From Cepaea nemoralis (taxonomy: Eukaryota > Mollusca > Gastropoda > Stylommatophora > Helicidae): 64,000 nucleotides of DNA. Numbering within the stretch: position 1 is the stretch's first letter; the number at the start of each line of letters is the position of its first letter. A model generated the notes under the pieces. The model did no database searches, had not been told where the DNA came from, and worked only from the letters and a program-made list of their open reading frames with translations. The position numbers and the translations under genes were made by a program. This document shows, piece after piece, positions 1 to 9,756 of the stretch. Location of the stretch: the NCBI GenBank assembly GCA_014155875.1, contig JACEFZ010014441.1:140001-204000 (forward strand), written 5' to 3'.

Positions 1-160
1 TGTAAAATTAATCTGGTCCCCCTGTCCATCCAGTCTAAAATGGGTACCAGAAGATTTTTTGGGAAATTAACAGATTTAGTGCCGAAGGATAATATATCGC
101 CAAACGTGACCCCCTTATTTGGACAGAAGGATCATCGTGTTATTTGGTTTATTTTGCGGT
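1..160. other. Unassigned flank
   Basis: No gene or repeat recognised. It ends at the left target-site duplication of the LINE-A insertion that follows. Confidence 0.4.
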
Positions 161-543
161 ATTATCTGCAAATTCACCCATTGGGGATACACAAAGTGGA
201 GAGTGGAAAAGAAGAAGTAACAAAGACATTTATGATCTGTTTAAGTCCCCGCTAATCACTGGTATCATGAAGGCTAATAGACTACAATGGCTGGGGCATA
301 TAGAGAGAATGGAAGATAATAGGGAAACAAAGCTCGCTTACACTCAGGAAATAAATGACCGTAGACCCCGAGGTAGACCAAGAAGACGGTGGAGAGATAA
401 TACACATACAGATCTACAAGCACTTGAAATCAACGACTGGCAAGAGAAGGTCACCAGAGAGACGAATGGAGACGGATTGTATCTGCAGCAAAGAACCCCA
501 ATGGCTCGGAACGCTGAAGAAGAAGAAGATTATCTGCAAATTC
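161..543 (+). mobile_element. LINE-A (RTE-type), 5'-truncated copy with 15-bp target-site duplication
   Basis: The body (176-528) encodes the extreme C-terminus of the RTE-type polyprotein: DIYDLFKSPLITGI, then GHIERMEDNRETKLAYTQ, then a basic RRPRGRPRRRW motif. It ends in a short (GAA)n tail, as RTE elements usually end in a short simple repeat. The exact 15-mer ATTATCTGCAAATTC occurs at 161-175 and again at 529-543, which gives both ends of the insertion. Only about 353 bp were copied, so there is no RT or endonuclease domain and the copy is dead on arrival. The perfect duplication suggests a recent insertion. The last codons before the tail are frameshifted relative to the copy at 62.6-63.5 kb. 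Confidence 0.9.
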
Positions 544-1351
544 AATGCTCAGTGAACAGAAATTTCCATTATAATACTTTTTCATTTGAATGTGTATCAT
601 GCTTGGCCCAAACCTACTTTTTGCTTAGCATTGAATCAGTTAAGTTGGCACGAGTGATTCTGACCAGATCAGCCACCGAGTGCCGACAGGGATTTATACA
701 CACATGGGTGTTACACCATATGCTCAAGTCGCTTTAAAGAGTGTAAAATGATGGTTTCTTACTTTACTTTCACTCTTTTGTCTTGCACGATAACATCGTG
801 ACAGCTAAACTCATATGAGAAATAAATACACGGGTATTGATTGACATTCACAGAAGGAAAAGGGAAGAAATAAACATAGGAATGCACAGTGAACATTGGA
901 AAACTCAATACATCTGAACTAGCGAGCTTTCTTATTGGTATGGAAACGGCTGTAATAGATGTTAATATTGCCAGACATATTCTGAGGCCATGAAAGCACC
1001 TCAATTCAACTGTAAACACTCGCACACGCGATTCATTGTGGTCACGTGACAAGTTCAACGGGCCTGTCCCAGACTGTACGGAGAGGAACAATCGGGGGGG
1101 GGGGGGGGGAATAAAACGGCGGGGGGTTGGGGCTTGGGGGTGGAGGGGGGTAAGAACAGCGCGGGAGAGATAACATTCAGAAGTTGACAGAAAACTCCCT
1201 GGCAGAAAGTGCCAAGCTGGCAACATACGGTCGGAAGTGGACGCAAGTTAAACGGTGTGCAGCGGGGGTGTCGCGCAATGATTTCATAGGTTATGATTGA
1301 AGATAAGGTAAGATGTCGCATAAAGCTGGATTCTAAAGTACGCGTTTGTTG
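544..1351. other. No recognisable gene
   Basis: Short ORFs here look non-coding: low complexity, no motif. A G-homopolymer lies near 1,096-1,110 in a G-rich patch (1,090-1,150), which makes the minus strand Pro-rich. Nothing else identified. Confidence 0.5.
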
Positions 1352-1511
1352 TAAAGGGTGTATTTTAAATGACTGTGCAGTGGTTGAAAATATTGTCAGT
1401 CAAAGTTTCGTATTTACCTATTATGTTGCATGAACATTACAGAGGGTGAATACACAACTTTGACCGGGAATATTTTCAAACACTGCACAGTAATTAAAAA
1501 TACACCCTATA
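1352..1511. mobile_element. MITE-like element with ~50-bp terminal inverted repeats
   Basis: The left arm (about 1,356-1,407, GGGTGTATTTTAAATGACTG...) is matched by the reverse complement of the right arm (about 1,455-1,507, ...AATTAAAAATACACCC) with only a few mismatches over about 50 bp. The centre is about 48 bp of unique sequence and there is no ORF. The arms are flanked by TA on both sides (1,352-1,353 and 1,510-1,511), compatible with a TA target-site duplication as made by Tc1/mariner-type transposases. This is a non-autonomous element; the superfamily is inferred only from the TA flanks and is uncertain. Confidence 0.75.
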
Positions 1512-1589
1512 ATAGCTACGATCTGACTGCATACCTTCTTTCTTGATTTCACTGAGCACGTTTGTTATAGTTGTACAATCTTATTACGG

Positions 1590-1983
1590 ACATTCTTTAT
1601 TTATTCTACAATGGTTGTCTGCTGCAGTTTACCACAGTACAACGAAACTTCTGTATGTATTCTACAGTTGTCATTTATTGTAGTTTACATTGTATTGTGG
1701 TACTTCTTAATGTATTCTACAGTGGGCGGTTGCTGTAATGCATCATCTAACTGTGGACTTTTCTGGAGGTATTCACCAGTGGGCGTTTACTGTAATGCAT
1801 TAACCTACTGCGAAACTTCTTTATGTGCTCTAAAGGCAGTGTTTGTTGTATTTTATAATCTGACTGTGAGCTTTTGTGGGGGTATTCTAAAGTCGGCGTT
1901 TATTGCAAAGCATGATCCTACTGCAAACTTTCTGTATGTATGCTACATGGTCGTTTCTTTTAATTTATCATCTGTGAACTTTT
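1590..1983. repeat. ~75-bp tandem satellite, left block
   Basis: Degenerate tandem copies built around TATTCTACAGTGGGCGTTT followed by GTAGTTTAT and an ATCTAACTGYGAACTT motif recur about every 70-85 bp. The array resumes at 2,461 after a LINE-B insertion. The 126-codon plus-strand ORF across this block is a by-product of the repeat and not a gene. Confidence 0.75.
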
Positions 1984-2460
1984 TATACTGACCAATAAAA
2001 AGATATCAATTGAAACGAGAAAAAGAGTGCCGAAGTGCTACATACAATCTGTACTTTTGTATGGATGTGAAGCGTGGACAATGAGCAGTCAAACTGAAAA
2101 ACATCTGATGGCTGTGGAAATGTGGTTTCTGAGGAAAATGCAAAGAATACCATGGGCAGACAGAAAAACCAACGAACAAATGAAGATCGTAAACTGATTA
2201 GAGTCATTAGATGTAGACAGTCAAAATTTGTTGGGCATATTATGAGAAGAAATGACTTGGAGAACTTGGTGACAACTGGCAAGGTCGAAGGGAAGAGACC
2301 AAGGGGAAGGCCGAGAAGTAAATACCTAGATGGCTTGGCCACGTGACATGGTCGAGACAGGAACACGGAGCTGATCTATGACTGTGGTGATCGAGTGAGA
2401 TGGCAAAACATGACAGCCCACGCTTGTCGGCATGGCACATAATGGATTGATGGAACTTTT
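1976..2460 (+). mobile_element. LINE-B 3' fragment inserted in the satellite, 8-bp target-site duplication
   Basis: The body 1,984-2,452 encodes the C-terminal tail of LINE-B: a HLMAVEMWFLRKMQRIPW-like segment, then GHIMRRNDLENLVTTGK, then RPRGRPRSKYLDGLAT. It ends with the family 3' end TGGCACATAATGGATTGATG. GAACTTTT occurs at 1,976-1,983 and 2,453-2,460, and satellite sequence lies on both sides. A one-base shift early in the fragment and an in-frame stop after the GLAT motif show it is non-functional. No RT domain is present, so this is a 5'-truncated copy. Confidence 0.88.
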
Positions 2461-2765
2461 CTGGATTATATAGTGGGCGTTTGTCGTAATTTATCATATA
2501 ACTTTGGACGTTGTAATCTACAGTGGGCGATAGTTGTAGTTTATAATCTTATTGCGAAACGTCTTTAAGTATTCTACAGTGGTCGTATCTTGTAGGTTAT
2601 TATTTTGCGGCGAAATGTCTTCGAGTATTCTACAGTGGCGTGTAATTTTGTGTTAGTTCGGATCTCATGTATGCATTTTAAAATGGGCATTTGTTGTAGT
2701 TTTAGAATCAATCATCCGAGCTCCTTTAATGTATTCTAAAATGGGTGTTTGTTGTTGTATATTTT
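2461..2765. repeat. ~75-bp tandem satellite, right block
   Basis: Continuation of the array at 1,590-1,983, with repeated TATTCTACAGTGG and TTTGTTGTAGTTT motifs. The units are more diverged towards the right end. Confidence 0.7.
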
Positions 2766-2778
2766 CTATATACTATTT

Positions 2779-3308
2779 CTATTTAGAGTACACAATTGAA
2801 ATCCCCTGCAAGGATAACATTTTGTCCTCTGTATGTTTTGTAAGTAGGGTGTCTAATTCTTGGTAACAATTAGGTTGATGATTGAAATTTGGTGGTGCAT
2901 GTTTGTTCACAATGGTGTATGCATGTATAGTATTCTCTACCTGTATTTTGGAGCTTCGTCCCAGATTATACGTGTGTGTTCTAATAATATCCCACCTGTC
3001 TGATGTCTGCATCCGATTTTGTGTATGCCTAAACTGTGGCATGAATGTTTGAGGCCTAGCTGTGTGGTGATATGTTGTGCGAATGTTTTTGAAAATATGT
3101 TTGTTTCTTGTAGTAGTATAAAGTCTGGTTTGTGTTTGTTTATAAGTGTGATGACGTGTTGTAATTTTGTACGTATACCACAAATATTTAAAGTAATATT
3201 AATTAAATCACCCGTCATTGTAATTTTAGTTTTAAAAACAAAACAAATATACAAGGTATAATTACTACATAGATTCACACGCAGAGTTGTTATCCATGAT
3301 GGGTACAT
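2779..3308 (-). pseudogene. LINE-D ORF2, N-terminal endonuclease part
   Basis: Two overlapping minus-strand frames together read as the start of an APE-type endonuclease domain. ITLNICGIRTKL is followed by KPDFILLQETNIF, which holds the conserved LQE(T) motif of the endonuclease active site. After a frameshift near 2,940 comes a NKHAPPN-like segment, which matches the usual VYAPPN strand. The remainder of ORF2, including RT, is absent. It lies directly downstream of the ORF1 remnant (3,700-4,560) on the same strand. The two-ORF layout and the zinc-knuckle ORF1 point to the L1/Tx1 group (inference). The missing 3' half is unusual, because LINEs normally lose the 5' side; a deletion or a later rearrangement is likely. 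Confidence 0.75.
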
Positions 3309-3309
3309 C

Positions 3310-4560
3310 TAGGTGAGCAAGGTTTTTAGTAGCAAAGGTTTGTGCGAGAGGATCATCTTGATCCTCGTTCTTATCACTTGTGTCGATGTCTACAAAGAGA
3401 GTGTCTGGTATGCTATATATGTCGTCTTCGTCGTGTACTTGTTTCTCCTCTTATTGTTCTAGTTCATTTTCCTTTGTCTCGCCTGTAGTGTTTTTGACTT
3501 TCTCCTTCTTTTTTGGTATGTATCTAGTCGGTGATAGATTGTCTATTTCTGTGTCAACGCTGTGTTTTGACTGCAATAGTCTTCTGTTAGCCCATTTTCT
3601 CTTCATTGGGTTGCTGATGGTTTGAAAACCGTCAGAGTCTTCATTCTTTAGATTGTTTTCTTCTGTGTTATTTTATGGGGTGTTCCTGTCTTCTTGTGTG
3701 TTGATTTGACTATTAAAAGTTTGTGTCAGTTCAATCTTTTCCTGTGGAGGAGTTTCTCTTTCGAGTGGTGGGAAATCTTTTGGTTTTGTACACCAATTGC
3801 TGCTGCTGTTGGTGTCATCGATGATCGTCGATTAGAGCATTTATTTGTCCAATGGTTGTCTTGGCCACACGCCGGACAATTGGCCTTTCTCCCCGGCATC
3901 GTGATCAAAACTCTGTGATTATTGTTCCTAATACCAGGAGTGTAGATCCGCATATAATGGGGGACTTCCTTTTTCGGATTGCAGAGCGCACCCCACTTGC
4001 TAGAACCATTCTTTATCCTACAAACCTCAGCCTTGCCGTCTCCTGTAATACTGTGCACAAGTTTTTTAACCCCTTGGGGAGTAATCGTGACAGGTAGCCA
4101 GGGGATGGTCAGCCTGTCTCTTTTTTTCTCTAGGTGCTCTAGAGATATGTCTATTCCTAGGCTTGGTAGAGAAAACATTTTGCCGTGTAATTTTCCAAAA
4201 ACGGCTTTCTGAGCCTCTGCTGACAGGTGAAAGTACCTTCTAGTGGAAACCTCGAACCTATGCAGGTCGATGATTCCCCCAAAAGGTACACCTCCTGGAC
4301 CAGTTAGGGCACTCGTAATAAGTTTAAGCAGCAGCCACGGGACCAGTAATAGAACACTCTATGGTTCCCGTCTGATGAAGTTGCTGAACTTACAGTCGTT
4401 TGTCGGGACCGAGAATTCTGTGATATTTGAATACATCTTTAAATTTGTTGTTTCCGGCAATAATTCTAGAGAAATATCCAGAATATCAGCTCCAAAGAAT
4501 ATCACCACAAAATCCGGAAAAACGTAAAATTGTCCTTTTATATACTGTTTCAATATCACT
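3310..4560 (-). pseudogene. LINE-D ORF1 remnant with CCHC zinc knuckle
   Basis: The best open part is 3,726-4,178 (150 codons). It carries ITPQGVKKLVHSITGDGKAE, then a Tyr/Arg-rich strand ending in RVLITMPGRKANC, and a canonical CCHC knuckle CPACGQDNHWTNKC. This is the nucleic-acid-binding ORF1 type found in L1/Tx1-like LINEs. Coding similarity extends upstream to about 4,560 in another frame (ITEFSVPTNDCKFSNF) and downstream through a Lys/Glu-rich tail to about 3,310, with stops and frameshifts in between, so the gene is dead. The neighbouring endonuclease start at 3,225 completes the ORF1-ORF2 order. Clade assignment is inferred. Confidence 0.72.
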
Positions 4561-4628
4561 CGTGATGTAATTTCACAGACATTAATTGATATTAATTATA
4601 TTACTGGAGCCAAAATGCAGCAATTAAA

Positions 4629-5105
4629 ATGGGAAATAAAGAAAGAAATTGTGAAGACATAAAGTTGGGAGTAAGACAGGGATGTGTTTTGTCACCAGAT
4701 CTCTTCTCCCTTTATAGCGAAGTAATAATGAAAGAGATCAAAGAAAAGCCAGGACTAATATTTGGAGGTTATAATATAAATAATATACGCTATTCAGATG
4801 ACACAGTATTGATAGCGGATAATGCAACAGATCTACAACAATTGTTGGACATTGTAGTAACAGAGAGTAAAAAGAAAGGACTCTCCGTGAATATCAAGAA
4901 AACAGTAACAATGGTTGTATCAAAGAAACAGGTGACACCCAAATGTGAAATAAAGATAGAAGGGAAAATTATTCACCAAGTGGATAGTTTTAAATATCTA
5001 GGTACATTTATAACATCGGATGGAAGATGCACAACAAAGATCAAGAGCAGAATATGGCAAGCAAAGGCTGCATTTAAACAAAATGAAGAATATTTTATGC
5101 AATAA
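4629..5105 (+). pseudogene. LINE-C reverse transcriptase, C-terminal half of the palm
   Basis: GVRQGCVLSPDLFSLYSE is RT motif 4, followed by NNIRYSDDTVLIADN, a Y-x-D-D catalytic box with both aspartates kept. A VDSFKYLGTFITSDGRC segment (RT motif 7/thumb) follows. The first half of RT and the endonuclease were lost to 5' truncation. The frame closes at 5,105 and coding similarity continues in other frames to the C-terminal domain at 5,245, so at least one frameshift or stop separates them. Clade not assigned; related to LINE-B and LINE-E. Confidence 0.85.
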
Positions 5106-5244
5106 GTCGCTATCATTGAATGTAAGAAAGAGCGTGCTTGGGTGATATGTAGAACCTGTTTTGCTGTATGACTGTGAATCTTGGAATATAAATGAACAAA
5201 TTAGGAAGAGATTGGAAGCAACAGAGATGTAGTTCCTTAGACGA

Positions 5245-5535
5245 ATGTTGCGAATTCCTTTGACTGCCAAAGTAACTAACGACGAATGCATAATGAGGCT
5301 GGCGAAACTAGAACATTATACAACGATAAGAAAGAGACAAAAAGCTGTTTTTGGTCATGTGCTGCGAAGAGAGGCGCAGGAGAACATCGTGACAAATGGA
5401 AAGTTCTTGGGGAAGAGAGGCAGAGACAGACCACGAGAAATGATGATGGATGGGTTGCGACGGTGGCATGGAGGAATATCAACGGCAGAGTTGATCCAGA
5501 AAACCAAAGACAGAGATCTGTGGAGAGAGTCATGA
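5245..5535 (+). pseudogene. LINE-C C-terminal domain
   Basis: MLRIPLTAKVTNDE is followed by KAVFGHVLRREAQENIV, then GKRGRDRPREMMMDG. This is the conserved FGHVLRR...RGRPR tail of these LINEs, whose function is unknown to me. A stop at 5,535 falls shortly before the family 3' end. Confidence 0.82.
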
Positions 5536-6106
5536 ACGCCTACGCCAGTCGGCACGGCACTTGATGATGATGAATTGATACTGAGGATTGTTGGCCTTTA
5601 ACAAGCCTGCCATAAATTATATTGCCTAGATGCACATGTCTATTGTCGATAGCTTTAGTTGTAAAATAAAATTAAACATAAATGCACAAGGTCAGAATTT
5701 GCTTATGAAATATAATAAAGCATAGATTTAACAATAGTTCTATAAGAAAGAAAACTAAAATATTTATTCTAGGGTTACACAATGTTACTTACTCGTTGAC
5801 TAAATAATTTGTACAAGAAAAGTAAAGAGAGTTGTAGTTATTTAATGACATTATACTAGGTATAACATTTCCTTTTTTTTTTTAATCCAGTAATTTCCTT
5901 TTAACAATATTAGATGTTTATGTTCACTACTCATTGCGTATCTAGGTGTTTTTCTTTTAGATGTCTAGTGATTCCGCAGAATGCTTGAACATAAGTATTA
6001 ATAAGTGTAGTGATCAATCGAGGCTTTGCTATCATGTTACTATATTTTAAATATTCTCTACGCAAACGTAATTGCACCAGCATTTTGCTGGGGGGTGGGG
6101 GTGGGG

Positions 6107-6109
<3 letters not shown>

Positions 6110-6183
<74 letters not shown>
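6110..6183. repeat. (GA)n microsatellite
   Basis: About 36 GA dinucleotides preceded by GGGGGTGGGGGTGGGG. It is orthologous in position to the longer tracts in units A-C. Arg-Glu and Ser-Leu ORFs on both strands are artefacts. Confidence 0.97.
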
Positions 6184-6188
<5 letters not shown>

Positions 6189-6473
6189 ATGGAAGGGGGA
6201 AAAGAACTATTTGCTCCAAATGAATGAACTTTACAAACATAAATGACGTTTCCTCTAAGCATAGTATCTGTCTTCATAAACCCCATACACTTGCACGGTC
6301 TTTCCATCCATCCATCATATGCTACGCCGATAAGCGCGGGCGGTCATGTTCTGCCATCTCACTCGATCACCAGAGTCGTGGATCAGCTCCGCGTTCCTGT
6401 CTCGACCATGCCACGTGGCCAAGCCATCCAGGTATTTACTTCTCGGTCTTCCCCTTGGTCTCTTCCCTTCGAT

Positions 6474-6965
6474 CTAGCCAGTCATCACCAAGTTCTCCAA
6501 GTCATTTCTTCTCATAACATGCCCAAAACATTTTGAATGTCTACGCCTAATGTCTCTAATCAGTTTACGATCTTCATTTTTTTCTTGAAGGACTTGTTCA
6601 TTGGTCTTTCTGTCTGTCCATGGTATTCTTTGCATTTTCCTCAGAAACCACATTTCCACAGCCATCAGATGTTTTTCAGCTTGTCTGCTCATTGTCCACG
6701 CTTCACATCCATACAAAAGTATAGGTTCTATGTAGCACTTCAACACTCTTTTTCTCGTTTCAGTTGATATCATTTTATTGGTCAGTATGTTTTTCATATT
6801 GCAAAAGGCTACCTTCGCAATGGCAATTCTTGATCTAATCTCTTCAAGGCATTTCCTATAAGATGTTATGACTGTGCCGAGGTAACTGTACCGATTCACT
6901 TGCTTAAGAATATGCCCATTTACTCGTATATCACATTTTGTTATTTCCTTTTTACCAGTGACCAC
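6474..6965 (-). pseudogene. LINE-B C-terminal domain (thumb to tail)
   Basis: A 163-codon open frame: VNGHILKQVNRYSYLGTVIT, then RKRVLKCYIEPILLYGCEAW, then FGHVMRRNDLENLVMTG. This is the best-preserved example of this domain in the window. The frame opens in the region after YADN and ends by frameshift before the RGRPR tail. Confidence 0.8.
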
Positions 6966-7713
6966 CGTAATCTGTGTCTTCTTAATATTCAGTTCTAACC
7001 CTAGTTGTTCACTCTGTGCAACAACCGTATCTACTAAATGTTGCAGGTCCTGTCCATTGTCCTGAAATCAATACTGTATTATCTGCATATCTAATGTTAT
7101 TGATGCATCGTCCCCCAATGTTGATTCCTTCCTTATCTTCTATATTTCTGAAAATATTTTCACTGTACAGGAAAAAAAAATATCTGGAGACATTACACAT
7201 CCCTGTCTCACACCTCTTTTAATAGTCTGATATAGACTTACATAGTCATTAATTCTGATGGCAAATTGTTGTTTCTAATATATGTTTTTTTTTTACAAGT
7301 CTAAGGTCTTTTCCATCAATTTGTAGACCTTCAAGCATCCTTATCATGTCGACATGTCTCACTTTATCGAAAGCCTTTGTGTAAGTCAATAAAGCAAAGA
7401 TATAGATCTTTGTTTACTTCTATAGAACGGTTAATTACTGTTCTCAGTATATACACAGCATTTACTGTGCCCTTGCCTTCTACAAACCCACATTGTTCTT
7501 CTCCTATTTCGGGTTGTATTTTCTTCCTAACTCTTTGTATGATAATTCTCAGCAGAATCTTCGTGATGTGGCTAATTATACTAATTGTTCTATGTTGATC
7601 GCATTCCAAGGCTCCTGATTTCTTCGGGATTGCAATAAATATAGAATTACATAATCCAGGAGGTATATCTCCAGTATAGTATATTGCGTTCAGCAGTCTG
7701 GTGACTTGGTTAA

Positions 7714-7946
7714 AGTCGCTTGAAAGTCGACAGGGTCGACTTCATTGCACCGAGTTTTACCCCATATGACTCGGTCTCTTTCCGCAGCGCGGAAAGCGTC
7801 GCACCAAGCACGAACTCAGTAGCTCAAGCGACGACCCACAGGATTCTTCGAAAAATTCCACTCGTGAACCGAAGGACGCGGCCCGGAATCGAACCCACAA
7901 CCTTCGAAGCCCGAGTCAAACGGCTTGACCACTTCGCCATTGGGCT
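7714..7946 (-). mobile_element. SINE2 (tRNA-derived), copy in upstream LINE-B
   Basis: On the minus strand the element opens with an A-box-like TGGCGAAGTGG and, about 50 bp on, a B-box GGGTTCGATTCC, the internal RNA polymerase III promoter of a tRNA-like head. About 150 bp of unrelated body follow, including the short inverted repeat TTTCCGCGCTGCGGAAA. It interrupts LINE-B coding sequence between the KTGKTPGTDN and NAIYYTG segments. The same insertion is present in units A-C, so it predates the duplications. I could not define a target-site duplication. Confidence 0.82.
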
Positions 7947-8454
7947 ATTCCATATTCTTCTAAGGCATTGATCATTTCTGTGGTGATGTTATCTGTACCC
8001 GGGGTCTTGCCAGTTTTCATATGGTTAAGAGCATTCTGAACTTCCATCTTCAAAACTGATGGTCCTTCATTATTATTCCATGAACATATTGTTCATCTCT
8101 TGTATCATCATAAAGGTCTTTCACATAATCAGACAACGCATGTAAACTCTGATCTTTTTCTATCATGATTTTGCCATCTTTGGTGTTTAGCAACCTGTAG
8201 ATGTGTGTGTGGTCTTTTGTTAGTGATTCATTAATTCTTATGTACATTAATTTGGTATTCCAGGTGTTGTGTTGGTTTTCAATTTCCTCATGCAATGTTT
8301 CTTTTGCCTCTTTGCATAGCTTCCTAATTTTCCTGTGAGTCTCTTCATACTTTTGCTTGTTATTTTTGTTATTTCTTCTTACGTCCATGAGTTTTAAGAT
8401 GACTTCCGTCATCCAATCCTTGTGTCCTATTATCGTTATTTTAGGGATGGTTGT

Positions 8455-9144
8455 GCCTGCCGATTATGCACCAACTATAGAACTGTTGCCATGATCAGTC
8501 ATGCAAGTAAAATTCTACTAAAAATCATAATCGGAAGACTTCGTAAGAAAATGGAAGAAGAAATTAACGTCATTCAAGCTAGATTTAGACAAGGAAGAGG
8601 AACAAGAGATCAAATTCTCAATATGCGTTTAATAATAGAGAAGTGCAGAGAATTTAATGTAAACCTATTCTCATGTTGTGTGGATTATTCAAAGGCATTT
8701 GACTGTGTGCAACATCATAAACTTTGGGAAATCATGAGGAATATGGGATTTCCACCACATGTAATACAACTCATAAGAATGCTCTATCTAGACCAACAAG
8801 CAGCGGTTAGAATAGATGGCGAGACATCAGATTTGTTTGACATCAAGCAAGGAGTCCGTCAGGGATGTGTGCTGTCCCCCTATTTGTTTAACCTGTACGC
8901 CGAAAATATAATGAGAAATGTAAGAGATGATATAAATAGGGAGCTATATGATGCCCTAAATATCGGTGGTCTTGACATACCAGAGATTCGGTATGATAAT
9001 GATACATTATTGCTATCCACAACACAGACTGGTATAGAAAACCTAATAGCCTCAACCCAATTGGATAGTGAAAATCACAACTTGTATCTTAACATTGCAA
9101 AAACAAAGATAATGCAAGTAGTATACAATGGACGTTTCGGTTAG
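8455..9144 (+). pseudogene. LINE-E reverse transcriptase fragment (YDND, inactive)
   Basis: An open frame of about 230 codons spans the RT core. CTNYRTVAMISHASKILLK (motif 1) is followed by QARFRQGRGTRDQI (2a), CVDYSKAFDCVQHHKLW (motif 3, catalytic Asp kept), GVRQGCVLSPYLFNLYAEN (motif 4), and EIRYDNDTLLLST where YxDD should be. The box reads Y-D-N-D: the first catalytic aspartate is Asn. The frame is otherwise continuous and stops at 9,144. No endonuclease precedes it because the left end is fused to LINE-B at 8,459. It is related to LINE-B and LINE-C but a separate family. Confidence 0.88.
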
Positions 9145-9756
9145 ATTTTGGAGGATTGCGGAGGATTGACCTTGACCTCGGTTGATTTTCACTCCCCCTC
9201 GGTCATATAGTTGGGTAAGGGGTAAGGGGTGATATCTAGGTCATATCTAAGGGCGATAATTCTAAGATTTTATGTTTCTAAGGGCAGATAACTATTGAGT
9301 GGGTGTATAAAAATTTTAATTAATTATTAAAAAATAAAATAAAATAAATAAAAATAAAAATAAATAACGACGGGGTGCGGGGTGGTGGCGAGGGGGTGGG
9401 CGCGTGGGGTGAGACTAGGCGGTTCGGGCTTAAACACTATCAGGTATATAATAATTTTTATTAACTCATGTATACACAATACAATGCATATTAAATAAGT
9501 AGCGGCATAGTGGAAAATTCTGGAACGTAGTACCGGGGAGTTATACGTCGGCAAGTGTGGGAAAATCTCCGGCGGGTGTGACGGTGGTCGGTTCATAACA
9601 GACGTGGAGGGGGTGCATACGGAAAAGTCATTAAGTAAAGGGTTGTAAAAACGTGGGTGAGTGGTGTGTTAAAATATTTTGAACTGTTAGCGCATTGGTG
9701 GTGTACAATAGTACGAATAGAAGGAATAGGTGCGGTGGGGATAGTAGTGGGTATGG
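9145..9756. other. Gene-free, AT-rich patch then GC-rich patch
   Basis: It holds a run of AAATAAAATAAAATAAATAAAAATAAA (9,328-9,366), then a G-rich segment (9,367-9,430). No motif or element recognised. Confidence 0.45.

Larger units (their letters stand above)
4584..5580 (+). mobile_element. LINE-C, 5'-truncated copy with 8-bp target-site duplication
   Basis: The body is 4,592-5,572. AATTGATA occurs at 4,584-4,591 and 5,573-5,580. The element encodes the second half of RT (4,629-5,105) and the C-terminal domain (5,245-5,535) and ends in a TGATGATGATG tail. Its right part is the same insertion seen in the three 9.6-kb units, but here it is not interrupted by LINE-A. That makes it the empty-site reference at about 5,316. 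Confidence 0.88.
5193..8459. repeat. Diverged paralogue of part of the 9.6-kb unit
   Basis: The order LINE-C 3' end, spacer (GATTGTTGGCCTTTAACAAG...), (GA)n, minus-strand LINE-B with SINE2 is the same as in 14,641-14,767 plus 18,673-21,990 of unit A. Divergence is clearly higher than among units A-C. It lacks the LINE-A insertion, the short LINE-B insertion inside LINE-C, and SINE1. Confidence 0.85.
6305..8459 (-). mobile_element. LINE-B, decayed 5'-truncated copy carrying SINE2
   Basis: Read on the minus strand from 8,459 to 6,305. A pre-RT Lys/Glu-rich region (8,050-8,412) is followed by HMKTGKTPGTDN (about 8,020), the SINE2 insertion (7,714-7,946), RT motifs (HRTISIISHITKI, EEQCGFVEGKGT, LCFIDLHKGF at 7,364-7,609; GVRQGC and NNIRYADNTVLIS at 7,009-7,220), and then the C-terminal domain (6,474-6,965, with YLGTVITS, LLYGCEAWTMSR, GHVMRRNDLENLV). 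The 3' end is near 6,305. The catalytic YADD is changed to YADN here, and there are several frameshifts, so it is inactive. At 8,459 it abuts LINE-E in head-to-head orientation. Confidence 0.85.

Noticed and set aside
759..1321. Minus-strand ORFs of 155 and 88 codons with a poly-Pro stretch as a host gene
   Set aside because: The poly-Pro comes from a G-homopolymer, the frames overlap each other, and no domain is recognisable.
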